A stretch of 64,000 bases of DNA from Winogradskyella ludwigii (GTDB lineage: Bacteria > Bacteroidota > Bacteroidia > Flavobacteriales > Flavobacteriaceae). This document shows, in pieces, positions 44,384-54,627 of this stretch. The notes beneath the pieces were generated by a model that was not told the DNA's origin, searched no databases, and worked only from the letters and a program-made list of their open reading frames with translations. The position numbers and the translations under genes are program-made. Position 1 is the stretch's first letter. Each line of letters begins with the position of its first letter. Where the stretch lies: positions 1-64,000 of the forward strand of contig NZ_JABFDF010000005.1 in NCBI RefSeq assembly GCF_013403985.1, written 5' to 3'.

Positions 44384-46747
44384 ATGAGATACTTACTTCT
44401 GTTTACTTTGCTTTTTATAAATTTTGTAACTTTTAGTCAAACTAATAAAAAATTTATACTAATTGATAACTCTACAGATCAAGTTATACCTTTTGCTAAT
44501 GTACTTTTTAATGAATTAGAAAACAAAGGAACATCTACAGATATTGATGGCGTTTTTTATGTATCTAACACTATCAAAACCATAACAATTAGTTATGTTG
44601 GTTATGAAACAAAAGTTTTAAAACTAAACGAAATTAATTCTCAAATTATAAGACTTGATTCAAAATTTAGTGAATTAGATGAAGTTGTAATTAATGGAGA
44701 AAACCCTGCTCATCGTATAATTAGATTAGCAATTGCTAATAAGACGCTTAACAAGCCTAAAAATTTAAATTCCTTTACCTATAAATCATATGATAAGGTT
44801 TTTGCTGATATTAATGAAGACCAACCTTTAAATGATTCTCTCAAGGATGTTAGTTCCTTTTTTAAGGATTCTTATATTTTTATTACTGAAACTATAGCGA
44901 AGCATAAATATTTAAAACCGCGATTTACAGTAGACAGTGTTATCGCCAGAAGAACTTCAGGGTTTAAAAGTCCTAATTTTGCTGTATTAGCCAATAGTTT
45001 ACAACCCTTTTCATTTTATGACGAGTATATTTCACTTTTTGAAACCAACTATCTTAATCCCATTTCTAGCGGGAGTACGAACAAATATAAATTCAGATTA
45101 AAAGACGAATATGTAAAGGGACAAGACACCGTTTTTGTGATTTCGTTTGTACCTAAAGCTAATCGCAATTTTGAAGGTTTAGAAGGTTTGCTTTATATTA
45201 ATTCTAATCAATATGCTGTAGAGAGCGTTGATGCCAATACATACAATTCAGGAAAAATAGATTTTACCATTCAACAGAAATATAAATTTATAGATAATAA
45301 ATATTGGTTTCCTGAACAGTTAAATTTCGTCATTATTCTAGGTGAAGGCTTTGGTAGTTTTAAATATGTTGGAAAAAGTTATTTGTCTGAAATTATAACA
45401 AACCCTCCATTACAAAAGAAAGATTTTCCATTAGTCGCACTCACTATACCTGATAACGTTCAAGGCAGAAATTCGCCATATTGGGAGCTATACAGAAAAG
45501 CCCCCTTAGACATCAAAGAACAACGCACCTATGTTTTGATAGACAGTATTGGGGAAGAAATAAAATTAGACAAATTTTTAAAATGGGCTCCAAGTTTGGC
45601 CAAATGGAGAATTCCATTAAAGTATGTTGATCTCGACTTAAAACATCTAATTCGATACAATAAATACGAAGGCACAAGATTAGGACTTGGACTATATACA
45701 AATGATGATGTTTTTAAACATGTGTCTATTGGTGGTTATAGTGCCTATGGATTTAAAGACCATACTTGGAAATATGGAGGAGAGATTTTGATCGATGTTC
45801 CTGGAGAAAAAGATATTTCGGTAAGTTTAAAATACAATAATGATTTACGAGAAACAGGAAGCTATTCTGGAAATACTGTTGATAATCCTTTGGTTCAACG
45901 CAACTGGATTGCTAGCCAAATGGACGCTGTAGAATCCATTAGTATACATACAGAGATGAAACTATTGCGGAATATAAATTGGAATGTAGGCTTTAATACA
46001 GCTGATGTAACTCCGCTTTACAACTATCAATTTATAAACAATGGGCTACCAATAACCACGTATACTAATTCTGAAATAAATGTTGGTATTGGCTATCATG
46101 TTAATGAACAGTTAGTAAGAACCTTTGGAATTACAACAAGAATACCGAGTGACGCCCCTGTTTTTAATCTTATCTATTCAAGAGGATTAAAACGCACATT
46201 TAATAGTGATTTTAGCTATAACAAATTACGTTTTACTTTAGACCATAGCTTTATAACTAAAGGACTTGGAAAAACAACGTATCACTTAGATTTGGGTTAT
46301 ATTGATACTGCACTGCCTTATGGCTTGCTTTTTACTGGAGAAGGGACTTTAGACAAAAAAATTCCTTTTGTGGTGAGAAATTATTTTCAAACTATAAAAC
46401 CTTATGAGTTTTTATCTGATCGTTATGCTAATTTGTTCATAACACATAACTTCGGACGGCTTTTTAATAACAAAGGCCAATTTCAACCTGATGTTCTACT
46501 TTATAATAATTTTGGAATAGGAAGTTTAGATCAGGCATCGTATCATCAAAATATTGAATTTAAAACCAAAGACGAGTTGTTTTTAGAAACAGGTTTAGAA
46601 CTTCAAAATATTATTAAAATTCCGTATTTAAATATTGGTTATTTGGGAATGGGTATTGGTGCTTTTTATCGTTATGGGTATCATAATCTCGAAACCTCTA
46701 GTGATAATTTTGCTTTTAAATATTCTATGAGCTTTACGTTTAAGTAA
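44384..46747 (+). CDS. DUF5686 outer-membrane protein with carboxypeptidase regulatory-like domain
   Basis: This 787-residue protein has a signal peptide (1-19, ending FVTFSQ), a carboxypeptidase regulatory-like/plug-associated Ig domain (about 25-105, with VIPFANVLFN, GTSTDIDGVFYV and TISYVGYETKVL), and a DUF5686 region that resembles an outer-membrane barrel, ending YSMSFTFK. The start was set at ATG 44384; an upstream ATG at 44312 would add 24 residues (basic, no signal-like features). DUF5686 proteins are abundant in Bacteroidota and their function is unknown. It is divergent from maeB and converges on queG with a 6-base gap. Confidence 0.82.
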   Translation: MRYLLLFTLLFINFVTFSQTNKKFILIDNSTDQVIPFANVLFNELENKGTSTDIDGVFYVSNTIKTITISYVGYETKVLKLNEINSQIIRLDSKFSELDEVVINGENPAHRIIRLAIANKTLNKPKNLNSFTYKSYDKVFADINEDQPLNDSLKDVSSFFKDSYIFITETIAKHKYLKPRFTVDSVIARRTSGFKSPNFAVLANSLQPFSFYDEYISLFETNYLNPISSGSTNKYKFRLKDEYVKGQDTVFVISFVPKANRNFEGLEGLLYINSNQYAVESVDANTYNSGKIDFTIQQKYKFIDNKYWFPEQLNFVIILGEGFGSFKYVGKSYLSEIITNPPLQKKDFPLVALTIPDNVQGRNSPYWELYRKAPLDIKEQRTYVLIDSIGEEIKLDKFLKWAPSLAKWRIPLKYVDLDLKHLIRYNKYEGTRLGLGLYTNDDVFKHVSIGGYSAYGFKDHTWKYGGEILIDVPGEKDISVSLKYNNDLRETGSYSGNTVDNPLVQRNWIASQMDAVESISIHTEMKLLRNINWNVGFNTADVTPLYNYQFINNGLPITTYTNSEINVGIGYHVNEQLVRTFGITTRIPSDAPVFNLIYSRGLKRTFNSDFSYNKLRFTLDHSFITKGLGKTTYHLDLGYIDTALPYGLLFTGEGTLDKKIPFVVRNYFQTIKPYEFLSDRYANLFITHNFGRLFNNKGQFQPDVLLYNNFGIGSLDQASYHQNIEFKTKDELFLETGLELQNIIKIPYLNIGYLGMGIGAFYRYGYHNLETSSDNFAFKYSMSFTFK

Positions 46748-46753
46748 TAAAAT

Positions 46754-47680
46754 TTATTTTTTCAAAAACTTAATATTACGTTCCAAACCAGAGAACTTAG
46801 TCCGTTTTACAGCCGATTTCTGAAACACTTTTTTAAAGGTATCTTCTGTAATTTCTTCCCAATCCTTTTTAGTCATATCCAATAATTCAGGATGTGGATT
46901 AAATAAAGGCTCATTGTGTGGCTTACTAAATTTATTCCAAGGGCATACATCTTGGCAGATATCACAACCAAACATCCAATCGTTAAATTGACCTTTAACA
47001 TCGTTTGGAATATTTTCTTTAAGTTCTATGGTAAAATAAGAAATGCACTTGCTGCCATCTACCACATAAGGCTCTGTAATCGCCTCCGTTGGGCACGCAT
47101 CTATACAGGCTGTGCACGTACCACAATGATCTGTGGTTGCATGGTCGTAGTCTAGTTCTAAGTCTATGATTAATTCGGCTATAAAATAAAATGAACCGAC
47201 TTGTTGTGTCAATAAATTAGAGTGTTTCCCTATCCAACCCAAACCCGACTTTGCAGCCCAAGCTTTATCCAAGACTGGTGCAGAATCTACAAAGGCTCGT
47301 CCACCAACTTCCCCTATTTCATCTTGAATATGAAGTAATAACGATTTTAATTTATGTTTTATGACATGATGATAGTCGTTACCATAGGCATATTTAGATA
47401 ATTTATATGAATCATCAGTTTGAGTTTCTGTTGGATAATAATTTAACAATAAAGACACGACACTTTTAGAACCTTCTACTAACAATGTTGGATCTAAACG
47501 CTTATCGAAATGGTTTTCCATATAACGCATTTCACCATTCATGTTCTTATTTAACCAAGCCTCTAATCTCGGAGCGTCTTCTTCTAGAAAGCCTGCTTTA
47601 CTAATGCCACATGACAAAAAACCAAGACGTTTTGCTTCGGTTTTGATAATCTCAGTATATTTAGCCTTGTTATTTAGCAC
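46754..47680 (-). CDS. queG: Epoxyqueuosine reductase QueG
   Basis: This 308-residue enzyme reduces epoxyqueuosine in tRNA to queuosine using cobalamin and two 4Fe-4S clusters. The clusters' motifs are [12 protein letters not shown] and [10 protein letters not shown] (about residues 188-250). The N-terminal cobalamin-binding half includes [14 protein letters not shown] and the later [14 protein letters not shown]. It starts with GTG at 47680, which overlaps the P450 stop by one base (TAGTG), so the two genes are translationally coupled. The Nfu protein (15152-16054) is a candidate cluster donor. No other queuosine gene is in the window. Confidence 0.95.
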   Translation of the reverse strand: MLNNKAKYTEIIKTEAKRLGFLSCGISKAGFLEEDAPRLEAWLNKNMNGEMRYMENHFDKRLDPTLLVEGSKSVVSLLLNYYPTETQTDDSYKLSKYAYGNDYHHVIKHKLKSLLLHIQDEIGEVGGRAFVDSAPVLDKAWAAKSGLGWIGKHSNLLTQQVGSFYFIAELIIDLELDYDHATTDHCGTCTACIDACPTEAITEPYVVDGSKCISYFTIELKENIPNDVKGQFNDWMFGCDICQDVCPWNKFSKPHNEPLFNPHPELLDMTKKDWEEITEDTFKKVFQKSAVKRTKFSGLERNIKFLKK

Positions 47681-49014
47681 TAATTTCTTTTTTCAAACTT
47701 TAAGAATGCATTTTTAGGCTTCAACGTAATAAGCGGAGTAATATCTATGGTTTCAAACGTTGAAGAAATTTTATAGTTTGAAACTAATTCTGAAACGGCA
47801 ATAATCATTTCGAACATAGCGAAATTATTCCCTATACATTTTCGTGGACCTGCTCCAAATGGAAAATACTGCGATGAAAATTTCCGACTACCTTCACTAA
47901 AACGTTCTGGAAGAAAATCGTCTGGTTTGTCCCATAATTTTGGATGTCTATGGATTTCATAAACTGAAAACAAAAGATTTGATCCAGCTTCAAAATCTAA
48001 TCCATTAAATGAATCTGGTTTTATATTAACACGATCTATAAAATAAGCTGGAGGATAGAGTCTCATAGCTTCTTCTAAAACTTGCTGGCAGACTTTAGAT
48101 TTGGTTACCAAATCCATTAAATCGTCGCTAGATTCTTTTAAAACTAAACGCTCCTTATAGATTTTATCTTGCCATTCTGGATGCAAGGCCAATAATTGTG
48201 TGGTAAATGTAAGGGCATTCGAAGTGGTTTCATGACCTGCCGTAAATAAAATTAAGATTTCATCAATGAGTTGCTCTTCTTCCATTGAATTCCCATCTTC
48301 ATATTTTGCATCGAGCAACATATCTAATAAATCGTGCTGTTTTTCATTTGCAGCTTTACGTTCATTAACAATTCTTTTTAAGATAAGTCGTGCTTCGTTG
48401 GTAAGGTCAATGTGTTTTTTAATTTCTCCACTAAAGTTAAACCACCAACCTAAGTAAGGTTGTCGTAATTCTTTAACCAACATTTTTTGAGCCTGTTCAG
48501 TAATATATTGCAAACGATTAATATCATCTTGATTCGCTGCACTACTAAATAATGATTTTACCACGGTTTGAAATGCTAAATCATTCAAAATAGGAAATAT
48601 GTCTATTTCACTATTTGGTGTAATTTTATCATATTCTAAAAGGATAGCATTCTTAAGACTTTCTAAAAGATTTTCAAGTTGCTTTTTATGGAAGGCTGGC
48701 TGAATAAGTTTTCGTTGTTTTTTCCAATGTTCACCTTCAGACGTTAATAAGCCTTTTCCAACATACTTAACCAAATCTTCTGTCTGAATTTTTGATTTTG
48801 TATAGTTTCTCTGATTCTTTTGAAGTACGTATTCTGCAAAAGCTGCATCACGAACAAAAACAACACTATTCTTAAATCCAATTTTCAATCTAAAAACATC
48901 ACCTTGTTCAATAAAATTTTGATGATGAAATGGTAAGGGATTTTTCAGGATTTCTAATGAATGTTTAAAAAATCGACTTAGTGGAACTGTAGGTATGTTT
49001 TCTTTTGAATTCAA
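47680..49014 (-). CDS. Cytochrome P450 (class CYP, unknown substrate)
   Basis: This 444-residue protein has all P450 hallmarks: the I-helix oxygen-binding motif [11 protein letters not shown] (about 250-262), the K-helix ExxR ([10 protein letters not shown]), and the heme-ligand loop [15 protein letters not shown] with C393 as thiolate ligand. No transmembrane segment is evident, so it is probably soluble; no ferredoxin or reductase gene is adjacent, so its redox partner is unknown. The start is TTG at 49014, since no in-frame ATG lies upstream within the local sequence; this gives the N-terminus [14 protein letters not shown], which resembles this family. It couples to queG by a 1-base overlap. 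Substrate unknown. Confidence 0.88.
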   Translation of the reverse strand: MNSKENIPTVPLSRFFKHSLEILKNPLPFHHQNFIEQGDVFRLKIGFKNSVVFVRDAAFAEYVLQKNQRNYTKSKIQTEDLVKYVGKGLLTSEGEHWKKQRKLIQPAFHKKQLENLLESLKNAILLEYDKITPNSEIDIFPILNDLAFQTVVKSLFSSAANQDDINRLQYITEQAQKMLVKELRQPYLGWWFNFSGEIKKHIDLTNEARLILKRIVNERKAANEKQHDLLDMLLDAKYEDGNSMEEEQLIDEILILFTAGHETTSNALTFTTQLLALHPEWQDKIYKERLVLKESSDDLMDLVTKSKVCQQVLEEAMRLYPPAYFIDRVNIKPDSFNGLDFEAGSNLLFSVYEIHRHPKLWDKPDDFLPERFSEGSRKFSSQYFPFGAGPRKCIGNNFAMFEMIIAVSELVSNYKISSTFETIDITPLITLKPKNAFLKFEKRN

Positions 49015-49129
49015 AATTGTGACATCTAATTTAAATGAACTTAGTATTATTTCTTGAGTATATGTTCCTATTGAAATCTAATAAACGTAAATGCAAAAAA
49101 GCCCCTCAATAAAGCGCACTAAAGATGAA

Positions 49130-50152
49130 TTAAAACAATCCTCCTTGAGTTGGTCCTTTTATCTTCCCAAGATGCTTGTAGGCCTGTTCTGTAACTTCAC
49201 GACCACGTGGTGTTCGCATTATAAAACCTTGTTGAATTAAGAATGGCTCGTATACTTCTTCAATAGTTTCTGTACTTTCACTAACAGCTGTTGCAATAGT
49301 ACTAATTCCTACTGGTCCACCTTTGAACTTTTCAATAATGGTCATTAAAATCTTATTATCCATTTCGTCCAATCCATAAGCATCTACATTTAAAGCTTTT
49401 AAAGCGAATTGTGCAATTTCAATATCTATTTTCCCATTACCTTTTATTTGCGCAAAATCTCTAACACGTCTTAACAAGGCATTAGCTATACGAGGTGTTC
49501 CTCTACTTCTACCTGCAATTTCTATAGCAGCTTCCATAGAGATTGGCATATTTAAGATGGAAGCACTACGCTGTACAATGGTAGTTAGTAATTCTGTTTT
49601 ATAATATTGTAATCGACTTTGAATACCAAATCTCGCTCGCATTGGAGCAGTAAGTAAACCTGAACGTGTTGTGGCACCAATTAACGTAAATGGATTTAAA
49701 TTGAGTTGCACACTTCTAGCGTTTGGGCCAGACTCAATCATAATATCAATTTTATAATCTTCCATTGCCGAGTACAAATACTCTTCTACAATTGGACTTA
49801 ACCGATGAATTTCATCTATAAAAAGTACATCACGATCATCAAGGTTAGTTAACAATCCTGCTAGGTCACCTGGCTTGTCTAAAACCGGTCCGGAAGTTAC
49901 TTTAATACCAACATCTAACTCATTAGCTAAAATATGTGCTAAAGTTGTTTTCCCTAAGCCTGGAGGTCCATGAAATAAGGTATGGTCTAATGCCTCTTCT
50001 CTTAAGTTCGCCGCCTGTACAAAGACTAATAGATTTTCCAATACTTGATCCTGTCCCGTAAAGTCTTCAAACGTTAAGGGTCTTAATTTCTTTTCAACAT
50101 CTAGTTCTTCTGGACTGAAATTATCGTTGTTTGGATTGAGGTTGTCGTTCAT
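49130..50152 (-). CDS. ruvB: Holliday junction DNA helicase subunit RuvB
   Basis: This 340-residue AAA+ motor has Walker A GPPGLGKT (62-69), Walker B FIDEIH (111-116), the family motif [13 protein letters not shown], and the arginine-finger region PMRARFG, followed by the C-terminal winged helix ending [17 protein letters not shown]. It drives branch migration with RuvA (41331-41912). ATG 50152 (MNDNLNPNN) was chosen because the longer frame would start at TTG 50224, which lies in the promoter box at 50222-50229 and would add 24 residues not typical of RuvB. It is downstream of the coxA terminator and has its own promoter. Confidence 0.96.
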   Translation of the reverse strand: MNDNLNPNNDNFSPEELDVEKKLRPLTFEDFTGQDQVLENLLVFVQAANLREEALDHTLFHGPPGLGKTTLAHILANELDVGIKVTSGPVLDKPGDLAGLLTNLDDRDVLFIDEIHRLSPIVEEYLYSAMEDYKIDIMIESGPNARSVQLNLNPFTLIGATTRSGLLTAPMRARFGIQSRLQYYKTELLTTIVQRSASILNMPISMEAAIEIAGRSRGTPRIANALLRRVRDFAQIKGNGKIDIEIAQFALKALNVDAYGLDEMDNKILMTIIEKFKGGPVGISTIATAVSESTETIEEVYEPFLIQQGFIMRTPRGREVTEQAYKHLGKIKGPTQGGLF

Positions 50153-50221
50153 AGTACTTCCCATAAAAACGGGAATCTCTTTAATTATTTTTAAAAGAAG
50201 CTGAACTAAATTCAGCTTAAA

Positions 50222-50229
50222 CAAATATA
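50222..50229 (-). promoter_or_regulatory. -7 box TATATTTG for ruvB
   Basis: Plus-strand CAAATATA reads TATATTTG on minus, an exact TAnnTTTG match that ends 70 bases before the ATG at 50152. It abuts the terminator of the act-cox operon. No -33 TTG at the normal distance was seen. Confidence 0.55.
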
Positions 50230-50262
50230 ACGAAAAAGCCTTTCTGAAAACAGAAAGGCTTT
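50230..50262 (-). terminator. Rho-independent terminator of the act-cox operon
   Basis: A perfect 12-bp stem (50235-50246 with 50251-50262, AAAGCCTTTCTG and complement), 4-base loop, then TTTTTCG on minus. Another hairpin (50287-50306, ATCCCTTTT/AAAAGGGAT) begins two bases past the coxA stop, and a weak 5-bp one (50273-50288) lies between. The main stem is the terminator. Confidence 0.8.
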
Positions 50263-50307
50263 GATATTGTGAATCTCTTTAATGAGATCCCTTTTTTAAA
50301 AGGGATT

Positions 50308-52101
50308 TTAATGTTGTAGTTCTTCTTCACCTTCTTTAAGTGGAACATTTTGAGGAACAAAATCTACATCATGTCCTGGCTTACTATAATCATAAGACCA
50401 ACGGTATACATGAGGTATTGCACCTGGCCAGTTTCCATGAATATGTTCTACTGGTGTTGTCCACTCCAAAGTTGTAGATCTCCAAGGGTTTTGAACGGCT
50501 TTCTTACCATAATACATACTACTAAAGAAGTTATATAAGTAAATAAGCTGTGCTAAACCACCGATGATAGCAAATACAGTAATAATAACATTTGTATTAG
50601 CTAAATCATCGAATAATGGAAAGTTTGAATTTGTATAATAACGTCTTGGTAAACCTGCCATTCCAATGAAGTGCATTGGGAAAAATACTCCGTAAGCACA
50701 TATTGCTGTTATCCAAAAATGTAAATACCCTAAGTTCTTGTTCATCATGCGACCAAACATTTTTGGATACCAATGGTAGATACCTGCAAACATACCGTAA
50801 AGAGCAGATATACCCATTACTAAGTGGAAATGCGCAATAACAAAATAAGTATCGTGAACGTTAATATCTAAAGCACTATCACCTAAAATAATACCTGTTA
50901 ATCCACCTGTTATAAATGTAGAAACAAAACCTATTGAAAACAACATGGCTGGATTCATTTGAAGGTTACCTTTCCATAATGTGGTAATCCAGTTAAAGGC
51001 TTTTACTGCTGAAGGAATAGCAATTAATAATGTTGTAAATGTAAATACAGATCCTAAGAAAGGATTCATACCTGAAATAAACATATGGTGACCCCAAACA
51101 ATAGTAGATAAGAATGCAATTGCTAAAATCGAAGCAATCATGGCACGATACCCAAAGATTGGTTTACGTGAGTTAGATGCCATAATTTCTGACACTAATC
51201 CCATTGCTGGTAAAATTACAATATATACTTCTGGGTGACCTAAGAACCAAAATAAGTGTTCAAATAATACTGGTGATCCTCCTTGATAATGTAAAACTTC
51301 ACCTTGAATAAATATATCCGATAAGAAGAATGATGTTCCAAAACTTCTATCCATGATTAACAACAAAGCTGCTGATAATAATACAGGGAAAGAAACAACG
51401 CCAATTACAGCAGTAACAAAGAATGCCCAAATTGTAAGTGGCAATCTTGTCATTGACATTCCTTTAGTACGAAGGTTAATAACCGTAACAATATAGTTTA
51501 ACGAACCTATTAAAGACGACGCAATAAAGATAGCCATTGATACAAGCCATAACGTCATACCTAAACCAGATCCACCTGAAGCCATAGGCAACGCAGATAA
51601 TGGTGGGTAAATTGTCCAACCTGCAGCAGCTGGTCCAGCTTCTACAAATAAAGAACTAATCATTATAACACAAGATATAAAGAATAACCAATAAGAGACC
51701 ATATTAAGGAATCCTGAAGCCATATCTCTTGCTCCAATTTGAAGCGGAATTAACAGATTACTAAATGTACCACTCAAACCGGCTGTTAATACAAAGAATA
51801 CCATAATGGTACCATGAATGGTTACCAATGCTAAATAAACATCTGCATCCATAACTCCATCAGGAGCCCATTTACCTAATAATGCTTCAAACAAAACGTT
51901 TGGCTCTTCTGGCCAAGCTATTTGCATACGGAACATTATAGACATTAAAACACCAATAACGCCCATTAAAGTACCTGTTACCAAGTATTGTTTAGCAATC
52001 ATTTTATGATCAATGCTAAAGATGTACTTAGTTACAAATGTTTCTTTGTGATGATGTACGTCGTGATCGTCGTGACCGTGTGTATCTAATATTGCTGACA
52101 T
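50308..52101 (-). CDS. coxA: Cytochrome c oxidase subunit I (aa3-type, heme-copper)
   Basis: This 597-residue inner-membrane protein has 12 or more membrane segments and the heme-copper signatures: GHPEVYIVILPAMG (CuB histidine and the cross-linked tyrosine, with the type A1 glutamate), WGHHMFISGMNPF (the CuB histidine pair), and HDTYFVIAHFHLVMG (heme a and a3 histidines). It oxidises cytochrome c and pumps protons. It has a short histidine-rich N-terminus (six histidines in residues 8-18). It is the last gene of the act-cox operon, after coxB, and is followed by a strong terminator. Confidence 0.96.
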   Translation of the reverse strand: MSAILDTHGHDDHDVHHHKETFVTKYIFSIDHKMIAKQYLVTGTLMGVIGVLMSIMFRMQIAWPEEPNVLFEALLGKWAPDGVMDADVYLALVTIHGTIMVFFVLTAGLSGTFSNLLIPLQIGARDMASGFLNMVSYWLFFISCVIMISSLFVEAGPAAAGWTIYPPLSALPMASGGSGLGMTLWLVSMAIFIASSLIGSLNYIVTVINLRTKGMSMTRLPLTIWAFFVTAVIGVVSFPVLLSAALLLIMDRSFGTSFFLSDIFIQGEVLHYQGGSPVLFEHLFWFLGHPEVYIVILPAMGLVSEIMASNSRKPIFGYRAMIASILAIAFLSTIVWGHHMFISGMNPFLGSVFTFTTLLIAIPSAVKAFNWITTLWKGNLQMNPAMLFSIGFVSTFITGGLTGIILGDSALDINVHDTYFVIAHFHLVMGISALYGMFAGIYHWYPKMFGRMMNKNLGYLHFWITAICAYGVFFPMHFIGMAGLPRRYYTNSNFPLFDDLANTNVIITVFAIIGGLAQLIYLYNFFSSMYYGKKAVQNPWRSTTLEWTTPVEHIHGNWPGAIPHVYRWSYDYSKPGHDVDFVPQNVPLKEGEEELQH

Positions 52102-52133
52102 AATATCTCTTTATCTTTTTCTTAAAACCTTTG

Positions 52134-53192
52134 TTAATTTAACGAATTTGGGAATGTTTTTTGATCTTTCATCCATGCATCAAATTCTTCTTGAGTTTCT
52201 ACAATAATCTTCATTTGCATATTGTAGTGCGATTTTCCACAAATTTTATTACACAATAAAAGGTAATCAAATTCATACATTAAGTCTTGTCCTGACTCTT
52301 CAATCTCAGCTTTTCTTTCTTTTCTAAGTTCATTAATATTTTGAACTTTTTCAATCATGTCTGGATTTTGACGCATATCTACAGTCGTAACCGTTGGCGT
52401 AAAAGCAAATTGTGTAACCATACCAGGAACACAGTTCATTTGTGCTCTAAAGTGTGGCATATACGCAGAGTGTAATACATCTTGTGAACGCATTTTAAAC
52501 ACTACTTGTTGACCAACAGGTAAATGAAGCTCTGTTACAATAACATCATCTTTAGCATTAGGATCTTCTTCATCTACACCTAAGATGTTAGCGCGATCTA
52601 AATCAATCAATCTTACATTCGCTTTTCCTAAGACATTATCTGCACCACTGTATCTTGCTTTCCAGTTAAACTGTTGAGCGTACAATTCAATAACCATAGG
52701 ATCTTCATCTTCATCAACATTCATAATGTCGTTCCAAGTGAATAAACCATAGATAATTAAACCTGCTAAAACAATAACAGGTATAACGGTCCAAATAAAT
52801 TCTAAGGTATTATTATCAGCATAGAAAAATGCTTTTTTACCCTTTTCACCTTTATATTTAAAAGCGAAGTAATGTAATAAGAATTGTGTTATAGTTTGAA
52901 CAATGAATATAACTACCATAGAGATAATCATAAGATTATCTACCTCTAATCCATGCTCTGAAGCAGCATTAGACATTAATGGTAAATCACCTATGTACCA
53001 AAAACATAGTATAGTAATTACATAAATAAATACTAAAAATCCCATCATTAAGTAACCATTGATCTTGTTATCATGATCATCAGCCACTTGTGTGTTAATC
53101 GTTCCAACCTGTGCAAGGTCAAATATTTTTACCATTTGCCATAAGGCAACAGCTACAAAGAGTACAATTATAATTGTTAATAAAGCAGTCAT
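52134..53192 (-). CDS. coxB: Cytochrome c oxidase subunit II (CuA)
   Basis: This 352-residue protein has four predicted membrane segments (about 5-25, 46-65, 80-105, 132-150), two more than usual at the N-terminus, and a periplasmic cupredoxin domain. The CuA site is complete: a histidine in LHSAYMPHF, then C314, C318, H322 and M325 (CNKICGKSHYNM). It receives electrons from alternative complex III or its cytochrome. The C-terminus has no fused cytochrome c. It follows actF by 24 bases, before coxA. Copper delivery is likely by the SCO protein at 23437-24204. Confidence 0.95.
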   Translation of the reverse strand: MTALLTIIIVLFVAVALWQMVKIFDLAQVGTINTQVADDHDNKINGYLMMGFLVFIYVITILCFWYIGDLPLMSNAASEHGLEVDNLMIISMVVIFIVQTITQFLLHYFAFKYKGEKGKKAFFYADNNTLEFIWTVIPVIVLAGLIIYGLFTWNDIMNVDEDEDPMVIELYAQQFNWKARYSGADNVLGKANVRLIDLDRANILGVDEEDPNAKDDVIVTELHLPVGQQVVFKMRSQDVLHSAYMPHFRAQMNCVPGMVTQFAFTPTVTTVDMRQNPDMIEKVQNINELRKERKAEIEESGQDLMYEFDYLLLCNKICGKSHYNMQMKIIVETQEEFDAWMKDQKTFPNSLN

Positions 53193-53216
53193 TATCGTTT
53201 CTGTTCTAATTTATAA

Positions 53217-54605
53217 TTAATAATGGAAATGTTCACTTTCTTCAATAAACGGATTTCCTTTTGCCGTTAATGGATATTTACCAAGTGCTGAGAATACAAT
53301 AAGTAAAAATAATCCGCCAAAAAATAAGATTGATCCTATTTCTGGAATTCCTATAAACCATCTATCGCCAACAGTTGCAGGCATAATCATATTGAATATA
53401 TCTATATAGTGACCACAAAGAATTACTATTCCAGCCATGATTACAAACCAATTTACACGTTTGAAATCACTATTCATTAATAATAATAGTGGGAATAAGA
53501 AGTTCATAGCAATCATACCAAAGAATGGTAAATTATAATCCTCGATTCTCGTAACAAAATAGGTAACCTCTTCAGGTATGTTTGAATACCAAATTAACAT
53601 AAATTGAGAGAACCATAAGTAAGTCCAGAAAACACTAAAACCGAACATGAACTTCGCTAAATCATGAATATGACTATCATTAACATGTTCTAGTAAACCT
53701 TTTGATTTTAGGTATATGGTAATCATAGATATTACAGTAACACCACAAACTAGCATACCTGCTAATAAATACCATCCAAACAATGTACTAAACCAGTGAG
53801 GATCTACACTCATTATCCAATCCCAAGACATCATTGACTCAGAATACATAAAGAATACTAAGAAAGCTGCAGAGATTCTAAAGTTCTTTTTAAAGAAACG
53901 ATTATCATCTGAACTATCTTGAGCTACTGAGAATTTTCTTGAAAAATGACGGTATAAAGACCAACCTCCTAAGAAGATTAAACCTCTTATAAAAAACCAT
54001 GGTTTATTTAACCAACTTGCTTTACCAGCAACTAATGCATCATAGTTTTCATGACCTTCTGTAGTCATACCTTCTTTTAACCATACAAACAAATGACTGT
54101 CTGCCATGAAAGCAATTATTAAGACCAATAAACCTCCAGGTAAAACATAAGAAGTAATACCTTCCATAACTCTAAATAATACTGGCGACCATCCGGCTTG
54201 AGCAGCATATTGTACCGCATAAAATGCTAAGACACCTAAGGCTATCATAAAGAAAAAGAAAGCCGCTATATACAATGCAGACCATGGTCTGTTATGTATT
54301 TGGTGTAATACATGTTCTTCATGAGTAGCTTGATGATCTTCTACATGTTCCGCACCATGGGCATCATCACCATGAGAGTCTTCACTGTGAGCCTCTTCTC
54401 CATGTCCAGCAGATTCAACGTGAACATCCTCATGACCTTCTACTTCGTGTGCATCACCATGATGAGATTCACTAGCTAGAAATTCAGTAATGTTGTCCTC
54501 ATTTACTGTATGTGCATTCCAAAAACCGTAGCTAATACCTAACAATCCTAAGACCATTAAGATGATAGCTCCCATTTTTAATCGATTTGAAATTTTATAT
54601 TCCAT
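53217..54605 (-). CDS. actF: Alternative complex III subunit ActF, with histidine-rich segment
   Basis: This 462-residue membrane protein belongs to the ActF/NrfD-like group and has about ten membrane segments (the first at 11-30, the rest from about 110 to 445). Between them, residues 48-104 carry 15 histidines in a segment of aspartate, glutamate and glycine, on what should be the periplasmic or cytoplasmic loop after the first helix. This segment is not a usual part of the family. ActF helps form the membrane quinol site of alternative complex III with ActC. It lies between actE and coxB. Confidence 0.88.
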   Translation of the reverse strand: MEYKISNRLKMGAIILMVLGLLGISYGFWNAHTVNEDNITEFLASESHHGDAHEVEGHEDVHVESAGHGEEAHSEDSHGDDAHGAEHVEDHQATHEEHVLHQIHNRPWSALYIAAFFFFMIALGVLAFYAVQYAAQAGWSPVLFRVMEGITSYVLPGGLLVLIIAFMADSHLFVWLKEGMTTEGHENYDALVAGKASWLNKPWFFIRGLIFLGGWSLYRHFSRKFSVAQDSSDDNRFFKKNFRISAAFLVFFMYSESMMSWDWIMSVDPHWFSTLFGWYLLAGMLVCGVTVISMITIYLKSKGLLEHVNDSHIHDLAKFMFGFSVFWTYLWFSQFMLIWYSNIPEEVTYFVTRIEDYNLPFFGMIAMNFLFPLLLLMNSDFKRVNWFVIMAGIVILCGHYIDIFNMIMPATVGDRWFIGIPEIGSILFFGGLFLLIVFSALGKYPLTAKGNPFIEESEHFHY

Positions 54606-54627
54606 TTATATAATCTTTATCTAAATC

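Noticed and set aside
50153-50224. Longer ruvB with 24 extra N-terminal residues
   Set aside because: The start would be a TTG inside the promoter box, before the expected transcription start, and the extra residues do not look like RuvB.
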